Positions 34,300-46,012 of a stretch of 64,000 nucleotides of DNA are shown here, one piece after another. The notes below the pieces were generated by a model. It did not search any database and was not told the DNA's origin. It was given only the letters and a program-made list of their open reading frames with translations. Source of the DNA: Cryptomeria japonica (Eukaryota; Streptophyta; Pinopsida; Cupressales; Cupressaceae); assembly GCF_030272615.1 (NCBI RefSeq), contig NC_081414.1, positions 810,811,069 through 810,875,068 on the forward strand, in the 5' to 3' direction. Every line of letters starts with the position of its first letter. Position 1 is the first letter of the stretch. The translations under genes and the position numbers were made by a program.

Positions 34300-35012
34300 A
34301 TTATTATCCCACTTCTCCTTAAAACTATAATATCAATCTTCTCTTTACCAAGTCATCATGTCTACCATATTACACCTCAAAGTCCTTAGCTCCATGGAGT
34401 TCATAAAATTCCAACAAACAATAACAAGAATAATAAAATTAAATATTAAAGTTCTCTACATAGTTAACAAACCCATCTTGCCTATCATTGAACAATATAT
34501 ATTTTATGTGATAGGGGACATTTGCCTCATTAACCCAATATTTCTAATCTTTTAATTGCAATCCCTCATTAGCTAACACATCCACAACCTTATTACCCTC
34601 TCTAAATATATGTATATCCTCTTAAGGTATCAAATTAAGAAGGTGTTTTCTATCTTCAATATAGTTTTTCATCCTTCATGATGGAGAGGTTGTTGACTTG
34701 ATGAGGTGAGTCACTAATTTTGAATCTCCTTCAATTACAATATTGTTATATCCATGAAGAATAATTCTTTCAAGTTATCATCAAAGGGCTATGGATTTAG
34801 CTTCATAATTAGTTTTTGTCCCTCCAATTTTCACATAATATTCTATCATCCTGCCCTTGGCATCGCTAATTATTCTAGTAGTAGTAGCCACTCCAAGATT
34901 TTGCTTACTACATCTCTCAAAATTTAATTTTAACTAGTATTTGGTAGGTTTTCTCCACTACATCTCTCAAAATTTAATTTTAGCTAATATTTGGTAGGTT
35001 TTCTCCATCTTA
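34300..35012 (-). mobile_element. LINE fragment with RNase H domain, minus strand
   Basis: Read on minus, 35005-34565 shows an RNase H-like order: LKLNFERCSKQNLGVA, IISDAKGRMIEYYVKIGGTK, TNYEAKS, IVIEGDSKLVTHLI, then HIFREGNKVVDVLANEGL. This matches the terminal RNase H domain of plant LINE ORF2 proteins (N-F-D-G, E, D and H..R..N..A..LA positions, partly substituted). Stops break it. Neither RT nor endonuclease is present, so it is 5'-truncated. A 54-bp tandem duplication (CTACATCTCTCAAAATTTAA at about 34909 and 34963) lies at its 5' edge. Confidence 0.65.
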
Positions 35013-35821
35013 CATGCTATCATAAAATATTTTTATTGACTTTAATTTTATCCATGTTACATGTAACTCCCCACCATCTCTTAACATATAACTTGAGTAG
35101 GTAGCCAATTGCACAACACATTAATGTTTTATATGATTTATATTCTAAATTGGATTGCAAGTAAATTTAGTATTTCAAAGCCTTTTTCTTTTTCTTTTTA
35201 AAAAAAAAATTAGCCTGGCTCCAATAATTATGAACTAAAGTCTTAACTCTTGAATTTATAGGTATTCTTTTTTATACAATTCATTATATTTGTGCCCAAA
35301 GTGAAATACTCAACCTTACTCCATAGATTCATACAAGTAAACTTTGTTACCATAGTTATAAAATTTTAGATTGTGTAGTTAATAAGAGACTTGTAGTTAT
35401 GCATACGTTTATTTTTGCAGGCTCACTTTGCACTGCATAGTAGATTTGATATACAAAAATATATAAAAGGAGATCATTAGATGATGAACTTACTACTGTT
35501 GTATCTATCAGGCATGCTTTGTAAATTCAATTTAAAAATTGTTACAATACATTTTGTATTGTTCATTTCTCTAAATTAAAATTGATTGCTCAAACAAATT
35601 ATGTCATCGTGTGCAGTCCACCTCTATAGATTTTTGCCATCTTATTTCTTCTTCTCAATAGAAGAGGTAAATCTAACTGACATTCTATTTTATTTATATT
35701 ACTTCTAATTGTTTAGGAGGCTGATAAGCATGAAAACTAATTTGCAGGGTGGTTCACATTTAATTGATTGTCCTTTCTTCCATTAATTGTAAGTGAAACC
35801 AAGACTTTGCTTTACCTCTTT

Positions 35822-35990
35822 TTTAACAATATGCAATGTGAAAATATCAAATTTTTAATTTGAGCAGTAATTTAGTCTTTTTTACAATATGGAATGTGAA
35901 AGTATCAGATTTTTAATTTGAACAGTAATTAAGATCTTTTTCACAATATGCAATGTAAAACTATCAAATTTTTATTTTGAACAGTAATTT
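35822..35990. repeat. Three tandem ~56-bp units in an MLO copy 2 intron
   Basis: AACAATATGCAATGTGAAA...TTTTTAATTTGAGCAGTAAT occurs three times in a row. The same intron of copy 1 (about 29573-29622) has a single unit. The expansion therefore followed the duplication. Confidence 0.8.
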
Positions 35991-36745
35991 AGGAAGGCTA
36001 AAATATTTTTGGTTCACAGATTCTTTTGATAGTGGGAACAAAGCTGCAAGTCACAATAACTAGAATGGCATTAGATATCCAAGATAAAAATCTTGTTGTG
36101 CAAGGAGCTCCACTGGTGGGACCCAATGATCGACTATTTTGGTTTGGTCGTCCCAAGTTGATTCTCTATTTCATTCATTTTACCCTATTTCAGTTTAGAG
36201 ATGATTATATGAAAACATTCTTGTGTTTTATCTTTCCATTCTTCACAAATTGTAATCGTAGGATGCTCATTTTGTAGAGCGCTTTCCAGTTGGCTTTCCT
36301 CTTTTGGGCATGTGTTAGGAAGAAAAATCAACATCCAAATGTCCTCATATATCTACTTCTAGTTTATTTCAAATGTTGGCTTGATAGAATTTTCCCTGGC
36401 TTAACAAACGTACAGCGGTATGAATATGGTCTGCAATCGTGCTTCCATAGTCGGTGTGGCAAATATTGTAGTTAGAATAACCTACGGTTAAGTTTATTGA
36501 CGTGTTAATTGCTTTAAAAAGGCAATATTGCTCTTAGGAAAATGGTTTCACAGTACCATAAGATCCAAAAGAAAAAATAGTTAAGAATTGTATTTTTCTT
36601 GTTTTTGTTTTTGTTTCTGGATTCCATTATGTGTGAATTTTTGTTGTGGACATTTCAGATCCAAAAACAAAAGCATGAAACCATATTGATTGTGAAAAGT
36701 TCATATCATTATCAGATTTTTTAACATCAATATTTAGAAAAAGAC

Positions 36746-37377
36746 CTTCTGCAGGGTGATACTTTAGCCCCCACAATTGATCTACCGGGGCCCACACACG
36801 GAATATAGGTATAGAAATGGGGCTGGGCAGGCCACAATTACAATGTCCATTTACAAATACTTTACTGGATAAGGGGCAAGCTGGACTGTGACGGACGTCG
36901 ACTACTCCAAAAACTTGAGGAAAACTACAAATCCCACCCAACCCAACTATTGCCTCCCACCCACCCCATCCTCCTATTCCCACCCAACCCATCGGATTAA
37001 CCACTGAACCCACCACCGTATCATACTACTGTGGGGAGGAGAAGAGATGGAATCACGCTGGCGAGGGAGGGACCGGGGGGATCGAACGACAGCGGGCTGG
37101 TGGCATGGATGAGCGGATGGGTGGCCTGCCGGCTCAATATCTCTTTCTCCTTCGCGGGCTATATTGCCGCCTCCGCCTCTCAAGGTAGGGGTAGGGATAA
37201 GGGTAGAGTAGAGATTAGAAGGATGGTGGTAGATGGATGGCTCAACCAGCTTCCGATCTATCCGACGACTCTCGCCCCCACTACTCTAGATAGTTTGCTT
37301 ATGCAGGGTGGGAGGATCATTATAGAGTAGGGGTGGGGTGGTTCGAATCGCCCCCACCATACAGGGTTGGCCCCTAT
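36746..37377. mobile_element. 632-bp GC-rich insertion in MLO copy 2
   Basis: Copy 1 lacks this block (TTTAGAAGACCCACTAT at about 30307). In copy 2 the corresponding bases are split, and AAAGAC flanks both sides (36740-36745 and 37378-37383), so it is an insertion with a 6-bp duplication. It is far richer in G+C than its surroundings. GCCCCCAC occurs near both ends, and a tRNA B-box-like GGTTCGAATC lies at 37340-37349. Open stretches on both strands encode no recognised domain. It could be a SINE-like, TRIM-like or DNA element; I cannot assign a class. Confidence 0.6.
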
Positions 37378-38079
37378 AAAGACCCACTATCATCATGAAT
37401 GATGAAGCACATATAATTTAAAGAAAATTCTACAGCATTTAGAGAAACTTTTTTGTCAATATTATATACATTTCTTGATCCACAATATTGCTAACTCGAA
37501 ATGCATTTGTTTTTTATTAGGATTGCAGTTCAAATAGTTTGTAGCTATGCAACTTTCCCTCTATATGCTCTTGTTACACAGTTATGCATTAAGATAGAGA
37601 GGAACAAATTTGATTTATGCTCTTTTCAATACCACTGTGAAATTTAATATGGATTTGGTGATTACGGCTAGGAACAAATATGAAAACAACCATATTTGAT
37701 GAAAGAGTACCTACAGCTTTGGAGAAGTGGCACCGGAGAGCAAAGAAGAACCTTAGATAAAAAAGGCATGGTGATCTGTCAAGTGAACAAACCAAGATCT
37801 TCTCCAATTCATCTTCTTCGCAAGTATCTAAGTTCAGGAGACTTAGAAAGTGCCCAAAATTTAGAGCAGGTTGAATATGATATTGAAGCGCATGCACCCT
37901 CCCCTTCTCACCATTCTCAACACAATGATAATGAGAATTCAAAGGAAGTAATAGAGGAAGAGAAACACGATGTTCAAACAATTCGGTTTGAGTTGAGCTC
38001 TGATCATTTTCGAAATGAAAATATAAAAAACATCTCTTCTTCTTACAAGGAGAGTGATTCAAGCAAGGAGGACCGTTAG

Positions 38080-40912
38080 CAGAAGTGGCCGACAAAAACA
38101 CTAATATTCAACAAAGTAAAACACAATCTGTGAAGATGAGAATTTTCGGTCATAGAAATATATGAGGGTTTGTAAAATAGGTCAAGTGCACTTTGATAAC
38201 ATCCTTTTTAATATTATTGGTGTATTATATGTAGTTTCCGTGTTTGAAATGCCAATTTTTTTGTAAGCATTTATTTCAAGAATTATATTATCACTTTCAA
38301 TTTTGGAGTATATAAATTTATATTCTAACCAGCAATTTTGCAAGCATATTATTTGATTTTATTCAATCATATATCTTTTATTCGAATAAAAGATATAATT
38401 TTTTGTTTGAAATATAAAATTCCAACAACATAATGGGGAATCTTTAATTATAATTGTCTTGATTAGATAAGCACTAGAAGAGCGTGAACCTATTTCATGA
38501 CAATCATCAAGACAAAAAGTTTGAATCTCACAAGGAGTGAGATTAAGCAAAATGCTAAAAACTAAAAACACCAAAAAATAGACGTAAAAAAAGAAGACAA
38601 AACCAGCAAAAGATCGATAGACAAGAAACTATTGTTGATGGACTTTAGGCCCTTAATAGATTCCCATTCATTTTATAAGAATTCAAGATAGTCTTCAAAA
38701 GACACCTCCCTAAGCAAATGGAAGAACCAACAATGTCATTAAACTGATGGGGAGAGTAGGGATTCTCTACCAAGTGCCTGGATCTTTTGTGCACATGTCA
38801 TGGGGGGTTACCTTGGACCAAGAGAAATGCATCCCTTCTTGATCACTACTCCTTTCTTCTTACGAGTTCTAGCAGCAAGATCTAAATGGTAGTAGTCACA
38901 TTGTTGATAAAATCTATGCAATAATCAATAATTTCCTAGATACTATTCATAAGGGTCCTCTGATTGGAAATCTTCTCTTCAAGTAGATTTCCCAAATAAT
39001 AATTATAATTTTTACAAATGTATTTTGATGCATTTTTTCATTTAATTTTGTAGACATTTCAAGTATATCTTAATACTTGTACATAACAATGATACAGTTT
39101 TATGTAAAGTCAAGCTCATTTACTTTGTCTATTCAATTTTTATTGACAAATAATGTTATGCTAATTGGTACATCTTACTTCATTATGTGCACATTCTTAT
39201 CCATGTAGCTTATGATAATAATAAGTGCAAGTTAGTAATGTTGGACAATTTTCGTAGTTCTCATTGGGCTTATTAATTTAGTAGTTGCATTTCTTGACTT
39301 TCTTGTGTATATTAAGCATTGTAGTTGGATTATGAGTAAGTGGAGAAGGGCCTCAACCCTTTATACATCCACATAAAAAACCATCATTCAAAAAATAAGA
39401 CAAGGGCTTTGGGGTCAATCCCACCAAGCCATACAAATAGAGAGTTTATAAACTATTCATGAAATAACTAGTACTATAAAAGTTTAAGAATATCAATCTA
39501 AACAAAGCTAATAGTAGAAAAAACCGTAAAGAAATGAAAAAATGGGTCATTAAGAGATATAGCTCTATCCATCAAGCATCTTCTCTAATTCTAATTCCTA
39601 GGTGGATGAGGCAAATGTCTTATTTCCTTTGGGTTGAGCATCCGTCACCTTCCAAATAGCCTTGTTCTTTCTATTTCTATCAACCTTCTTCCGTACTTCC
39701 ACTACCTCCACAACTTCTTTTTGCATAATTTTTTTGTTGATTCTTACCAGTATCTAGACACCATTCTCTAGGTGTTTAATGTATTCACTATTTCTTTCAC
39801 ATCCCACATAGTTTTGGGAGGTATCCAAGCTGTCAACCCCAACAGTCAAATCCTCTAGCTTTGTAGCCAATAAATGCCAATCATTGGACTCAATACTACC
39901 AACAACAATTTATTATTTATCTTCAGCAGCTTCATAGTATTTAAGACTATTTAACCCATCAAGTGCATCATTTAATTGGGTTTCAATTAGGGAGAATTAG
40001 AGAGGGGGTCTTCAAGAACTAGGTTGAGAGGCTCATCATGAGTCCGCTCACTACTCAAAATTTCTTCACTATTAAAAGTGGGAACTTGTTAGTGTTCATC
40101 ACTTTTGTCTTTACAAGGAGTTTTGGGTAATGCATCAACAATCTTAGCAACAACCAAAATTTTAGCCAACCTAGTTGACCTTCATTCACTAGACGAGGTG
40201 GATATATGCTCTTTCACAATCTCACTATCATAAATGTCAATAGAAAGGGAGGGGAAGGTACAAGGGCCCTTTTTTGGAGACCTAATCACATGTTTCCTTC
40301 ACCACTCATAACCTTGGGGTTTGAGCTAGCAAGGGCATTGCCAAGTTGTTTTCCATTATCTTGAGTCTATTTAGGAACAATCTCAACCACAAGCAGGGGT
40401 GTAGTACACCCTAAGGTAAATTTTTGCCTCTTTCGAGAACAAAGGAAAGAATTGTGCAAAGAAATGGCATGGGAGGCAGATTGAGCTTCATGTTTAAAGG
40501 TTGACTTCCTCTTTGAGATGCTAAGAGGAGGAGGGTTTGGTCATAGTACAAAAGGGTAATTATGGGCTAGAGTGGGTTTGAGCGTAGGGGTTTCTCAAAG
40601 CTATTATTATAAATGGCATAAATTTAGCCCTAAAGTATAGGTAGGTAAACCCCTTTAGAAGCACACTTGTCCATGGACGAGTATAAAAATAACAAAAAAC
40701 TAACAAAATTATAATGTCTTAAGTGATTAAAAAGGGGAAAATGTTACTTGTGGATTGCTACAAATATACCCTCTAGCATGGAGTACTTTATGGGGTGGTA
40801 GCTAATAGCATCCCACAACAATAGAAGATCTCTACTAAATCCATTCTAGTGCCTCTTTAGCCTCTTTCCATGTCTAGATACATCAAAATATCCTTCTCAT
40901 AATCCTATTTCA
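38080..40912. other. MLO copy 2 downstream region (duplicate of 30962-33705)
   Basis: This follows unit A base for base with many small differences: an AATAAAAG signal near 38393, the 'cacctccctaag' stretch near 38703, and the diverged minus-strand coding element from about 39340 to 40912. The short TATTTTTTATTAGAT segment present at 32128 is absent at 39335. No intact gene was found. Confidence 0.6.
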
Positions 40913-41317
40913 GTACACACAACTTTTCAAATTTATTTAAAAATATATATACATAAAAAAATAGTTAAAAATATATTTTTGCGCTAAAGTTTCAAGTTAT
41001 CAATAAACACAAAAAAAATGAAGAAAAAAGGTAAAATTTACTATATAAAGTGTGACGCCTCATGTAACTTCAATTTCAAGATTTTATCAACAACTAAATT
41101 ATAATGCTAACTTTATAAGAAAGTATAGTCAAATAATTTTTTAAATTTATAAAAAAAGTACAAACATAAAATACACATAAAACTATACGTTTTATTAGTT
41201 TACATCATTTCAAAATTGATAACATATATTTCACTTTCTATTGATTCAATTTAAAAAGTTGAATCAACATTGACTATTTGCTTTATAAAAGTGTGACGTG
41301 CAGCTTTGTGCTTTTAT
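40913..41317. other. AT-rich spacer
   Basis: No coding or RNA feature was seen. The sequence is AT-rich with poly(A) runs. Confidence 0.4.
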
Positions 41318-41468
<151 letters not shown>

Positions 41469-41529
41469 TATACATATATGCATAACCTATACATACACAC
41501 ACAAATATATGTATGTATGAAAGTTTGTA

Positions 41530-42547
41530 TGCAGAAAAATGTGAATGAAACTAAAGAGATTGAAAAGATGAACTAAATAATCAACAAACACATATTTCAA
41601 CCACAATCAAGATTGGGTCGCTAAGAGAGAAGAGAACTAGATAAACAAAATAAAACTAATTAAAGTGAAAACACTATATTCCTCCTTCGATTTGATAGTC
41701 CCCTGATTTGATTTGTTCTTGCTAAGTGGATGTGAATATCAAAAAGGTGTTTAAACATTTTTGAATTATTAAGGTATGAAAAAGAAATTGGATTCATTTT
41801 TGAAGGAAAATGAGGAGTTTATGTAGGCTTGAATTAGAGATGGAGAGACATGAGAAGGAGACTGGTGTTCCTAAGAAGGGCAAGTGTCATGGATGAGAAC
41901 GACATGTGTCCTTGAGAAGGACGTGTCATTTGGAGGAATGAAATGTGTCCTTAAGAACATATGCCCATTTGGGAATGAGACACCCAAATTGGAAGGTTCT
42001 ATTCCAAAAGAGAATAAAAAATAGTGATCTATTATCATGTTTTAGAATATTTTGGATATTTTCTGAAATTGTAGGAAATTTCCCCCAAATTAAAAGGTAT
42101 TTCCCAAATTTAAGGAAATTTGAAATATTTTGGGGATGTGCACACATATGGTAAAGGCTAAGAAATAGGGTTGACTAAAACCTTTGGTTAGCTACGCAGG
42201 TTAGATTAGACGAAGGGTCAGATGAGAGGTTAAGGTTAGAGCCATGTGGGGGAATTGAATTAACTAATTAATTCATTCATTCAATGAGAGGATTTGACAG
42301 GAAAATGTCAACATGAATTAAATAATCAAATTGTACATTTGACATATTTAATAGAAAAATGGTCAAATTTAATTAATTAATTAATTTTAACTACCAATTA
42401 ATTAGCTAAAAGTGTACTATGGCATAGTTAATAAGATTAATTAGCTAGAAGTATAGATTACCAATTAATCAAATAATACGTAATTATTTAATAATCGGTG
42501 CTTAGAAGAAATAAATTCAATTAAATTAATCAAACTTAGGTGTCTAC
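41530..42547. repeat. LTR-like segment ending GGTGTCTACA
   Basis: The end (42538-42547) is identical to that at 1016. The last 300 bases hold the same type of short AT palindromes (AATTAATTAATTAATT near 42370). The internal phrase 'gacatgtgtc' also recurs at about 727. It is probably a solo LTR or LTR fragment of the same family. The left edge is not defined, and it lies between two microsatellite clusters. Confidence 0.35.
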
Positions 42548-42548
42548 A

Positions 42549-42618
<70 letters not shown>

Positions 42619-42639
42619 GTATGTATGTATACATACATA

Positions 42640-42730
<91 letters not shown>

Positions 42731-42750
42731 GTATACATATATACATATAG
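42548..42750. repeat. Compound palindromic microsatellite
   Basis: The order is (AT)n, (GT)n, (AC)n, GTAT/ATAC, (AT)n, (TC)n, (AT)n. The GT tract (about 42557-42583) is directly followed by the AC tract (about 42584-42615). The two are reverse complements and could fold into a hairpin of about 27 bp per arm. Confidence 0.9.
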
Positions 42751-42968
42751 CCCCCATAGGTTAGAGTAGTTGGTCCTAAGTCTCGGATTTTCTCCTTGGG
42801 GTCTTGGGTTCGACTCTCTCCCGGACTCATTTAGCTACGGACACTTGGGGGCTGTGTTGATTTCATCGCGGCCGCAGGGACTAGTCTCGCTCCCAGCTCG
42901 CCCCTTGCCTGAACGAGGGTAAGGTCGGGGCACTGGGCTGGGTCTGCAGGGACACCCTATCGAGAACA
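42751..42968 (+). mobile_element. tRNA-derived SINE
   Basis: The first 70 bases resemble a tRNA with RNA polymerase III promoters: an A-box-like TAGGTTAGAGTAGTTGG at 42757-42773 and a B box GGTTCGACTCT at 42807-42817. They are about 40 bases apart, as in plant tRNA-derived SINEs. A GC-rich body follows (ATCGCGGCCGCAGGGACTAG, 42865) and an A-rich end (GAGAACAAAATAAAA, about 42961-42975). It sits inside microsatellite DNA, so a target duplication cannot be recognised. It is unlikely to be a working tRNA gene, because no clean acceptor stem closes. Confidence 0.65.
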
Positions 42969-42972
42969 AAAT

Positions 42973-43010
<38 letters not shown>

Positions 43011-43026
43011 GTATACACACACACAA

Positions 43027-43063
<37 letters not shown>

Positions 43064-43110
43064 TATATACATACATTCATACATACATACATACATACAT
43101 ATATGCATAT
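42969..43110. repeat. Microsatellite cluster right of the SINE
   Basis: (TA)n from about 42977, then (CA), (TA), (AC) and (CATA) tracts to 43110. This mirrors the cluster left of the SINE and suggests a single simple-repeat region split by the SINE. Confidence 0.9.
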
Positions 43111-43129
43111 GTGTAAATATATATAAATA

Positions 43130-45186
43130 CAAATTTCATTTCCAAAAAGTGAAACATTGTCTAGGTTTCACCAGTTCAGTGACTAATTTGGAAAAAAATT
43201 ACAAGGATGTTAGTAAAAGTAATGGAACCCCACCTGTATTTGGTTTGCAAGAAAGAAATCTTAAAAAGGTTGTTCTTGAGAAGAAGCCCTAAGGTGGGTA
43301 GGAAGAATTATTAAAAAAGGTGAAGTTAATTGGCTCTATGAAGACCATTGATTCCATTTTCTCTTCATCTTTAAAATGATTGTTCTACCATGGCGCATAA
43401 GGTGTTGAATAACATCCTTAAACAAAAAAATGTTTGAGAGTTGATTGGATTTGATTCTTCTGATGTGGTTTTTATTGAGGAAACTTTATTATCAATAGAT
43501 AGTATGATAAATAGGGATTCCAAAATATGAGCTCAAAGCCATTGTTAGTGCATTAAGGCTTATGGTAGTTTAACAATTATGGCTTGTTTTTGCAACCTAC
43601 ATAGACTTTTCCCCCTATAGTGGGTATCTAGTAGGTCTTCTATCTCTATGGTTGCGGTAAGTTGTGAATTTGGTGAGAATATTCTTTTCACTAATTTTGA
43701 TGCGACAATTGATCTAATGGAAAATTCCATGCTTTGGGATAATATCAAATACATTTTCACTTTTTCTCTTGTATTCCATTGGATCTTGGTAGGGGATTTT
43801 AATTTAATTTATAGTGTGCATGAGAAAAGGGGTGCCATTATCATGTTTGATCCTTCTATAGGACTTATGAGGGTTAATATTGAGTTCTTGAAGGTTTTAG
43901 ATATTTAGCCTACCAATGACTTGTTTTCTTGGAATAATAGAAAATGCGAACAAGGGGCTATAGCTAAGAGACTAGATAGGTTTTTGGTCTTTTGTTGTTA
44001 GATGGGTGATACTTTGGTGACTAACTCTAATATTTTAGAATAGAAAAGATCTAACAATTGGTTGATTAAGCTTATTTCTGCTCACTTCCAAGTCTCAGAA
44101 AACCTCTCCTTTAAATTTTAGCTTATGTGGCTTCTAGAGCCTTCCCTTGATGACCTTATGATGGAATAATAGTATGATGAGAATACTACCTATGGAATTG
44201 CAATGTACTCATTTATCAAGAAATTGCGATTTGTTAAGCATAGGATCGAAGGGTAGAGTTAGATGTGTTTTGTTAATTCTTTATCAGAAAAAGTGAATCC
44301 TCAATCTCATGTGGATGCCATTACCCACCAAAGTAGAGATCTATATTTATTAAAGGATTTATATAGAGAAGAATCTCTATTGTAGTGAATAAGTTGTAGG
44401 AATGGGGGCTATGTAGAGATATCTATTGGAAGAAAAAGTCAAGAATTGATTAGCTCCAAAAAAGTGATAGGAACACAAGTTTCTTTCAAAACTCAGTGAA
44501 GGATATAAGGTATGGGTATCCTATTAATTCTCTCTCTTCTGTAGAGGGAGATAATATTTCTTATTTTAGGGAGTTTTCTTAGCTTTCTAATAGATTCTTT
44601 GTGACTTTGACATTTGCTAAAAACTCTCTTCATGCAACTATAGAAGAGGATCTCATTCTTGATTATATTCCCTCTACTGTTTCTAATGTTATGAATGAAA
44701 ACCTTATAAGATATATCTCTCTATCTAATATTAAAGAAGATATTCTAGTTCAGATGGCTTTCCCATAAATTTTTATCAATTTTTTTAGATAATCAATATT
44801 CAATCTCTTGGAAGTGGTGAATGAGTCTCATAGGAACAAATACACAATAAGGGCCATGAATTCTACATTCATTTCCATTGTTCTTAGAAAGGAAGGAGCT
44901 AACTCTTTGGCACCTTTCACCCTATGTCTTTGTTTAAATATGTAATTTATAAAATAATCACAAAATTGATTGCAAAAACTCTTAATCGCAAAGTTGATTG
45001 CAAAAAGTCTTAAGTCATGGCTTACTAAGTTAATATTTGAAGAGAAGGGGAAATTTGTTGTTGGAAGACAAATTATTTGTGGGATTATAATAGAAACACA
45101 AATTATTCATTATATGGTGACTTCTATTGAGAAGTCTATGTTTATTAAATTTGATATGGTGAAAGCCTATGATAGAGTTAAATGTG
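43130..45186 (+). mobile_element. LINE B, 5' part (endonuclease and first half of RT)
   Basis: On plus, endonuclease features appear first: VVFIEETLLS (43471), WILVGDFNLIYSVHEKRG (43780-43835), then DLFSWNNRKCEQGAIAKRLD (43919). RT N-terminal motifs follow: FVVGRQIICGIIIETQIIHY (45053) and IKFDMVKAYDRVKC (45146-45187), which holds the first catalytic Asp (D of FDM). The element is broken by many stops, and no ORF1 was seen, so it may be 5'-truncated. The RT is cut off one residue after this motif by the LTR-like insertion and resumes at about 53343. Confidence 0.8.
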
Positions 45187-46012
45187 TCGACCAAGAAATC
45201 GGGTAGAGAAACTAAAGAGCATGCATGATAATCTAAGTTGATTATGAAACTTAATCAAACATGAAAATCAAACCTAATCTAACCAACAAAATCATCAAAA
45301 CATGATGCAAACTATCATTTTCATGCTTCTTCAATAAAACTCTATTGTTTCTCCTTTCTTCTCCAATATGGATATGTTTTTCTCTAAACATTAGGTGCAT
45401 AAATATAGATGAAAGAAAATAGTGTGATGGCTATATTAATAGAAGTGTGATTATGAAAACTAAATTGGAAAATTAATAATACTAAAATTAGATTGCTAAT
45501 TGATTATTCTGATATAATGATGATGCTAAAACAAGATTGGTAGGTGATTATTTTGATAGAATGACGATGCTAAAACAAAATTGCTAGATGATTATTTTGA
45601 TAGAATAAGAATGACAAAAAATTAGATCAAATGAATGAAGAAAGAGGCCTCCATTTATAGAAATTTGAATTTCAATAGATGGCTAGAATCGAATTAATTT
45701 TTGAAGAATCGAATGGACATGATTGAGCACACGACAAAGCTATCATTCAAGAGATGGATGGAATAGGGAAAAAGCCAAGGAGAGGATATGATCAAGGATA
45801 ATTAATAAATAAATAAATTAATTATCTCCTCATGAGGATCAAATTAGTAGGTTGGATATATTATGGAGATTTAATAATTAAAAATTATTTAATATCTTTA
45901 TATGAGAGGATAAATAGAGATAATTAATAAATCAGTTTTATTAAATATCTCCTCATAAAAAGTAAAAATTAATGAGAATAAATTAATTAAATTTATTAAT
46001 CATCTCCATTTT
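45187..46012. repeat. LTR-like insertion in LINE B, left part
   Basis: Starts TGTCGACC and pairs with 52957-53342, which ends AAGTAGGTGTTCA. Together they make about 1.2 kb once LINE C is removed. The AT-palindrome clusters (AATTAATAAATAAATAAATT near 45800) match the design of the segments at 1-1016 and 41530-42547. It is probably a solo LTR. No matching short target duplication is left at the LINE B junctions. Confidence 0.5.

Larger units (their letters stand above)
35144..38079 (+). pseudogene. MLO: MLO copy 2, 5'-truncated pseudogene (exons 7-14)
   Basis: This copy lacks exons 1-6. Exon-like segments: 35262-35336, 35421-35511 (with the DDELTTVVSI end that copy 1 lost), 35617-35666 (PPL.IFAILFLLLN, the exon missing from copy 1, with TAG at a family Trp), 35748-35788, 36020-36193 (VGTKLQVTITRMALDIQDK, LILYFIHFTLFQ), 36278-36312, 36416-36487 (RYEYGLQSCFHS, also deleted in copy 1), 37521-37581, and 37668-38079. 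The last ends SSKEDR in frame with its TAG, after the tail QVEYDIEAHAPSPSHHS. Decay: an extra base in exon 8, GC in place of GT after exon 8, G lost from the donor after exon 10, and CGG instead of CAG at the last acceptor. A 632-bp insertion sits between 36487 and 37520. Confidence 0.85.
35144..40912. repeat. Segmental duplication, unit B
   Basis: The partner of 28985-33705. It is longer because of the GC-rich insertion (36746-37377) and the expanded intron repeat (35822-35990). The left breakpoint lies at TATTCTAAATTGGATTG (about 35144) beside the LINE fragment; the right lies at about 40912. The two units are separated by about 1.4 kb. Confidence 0.8.

Noticed and set aside
36627-37330. 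Possible genes in the GC-rich insertion (129 codons minus, 99 codons plus)
   Set aside because: High G+C lowers stop frequency. Neither product has recognisable domains, and both overlap the insertion edges or each other's strand.
42751-42825. A functional tRNA gene
   Set aside because: A and B boxes are present, but acceptor and anticodon stems do not close, and a SINE body with an A-rich tail follows.
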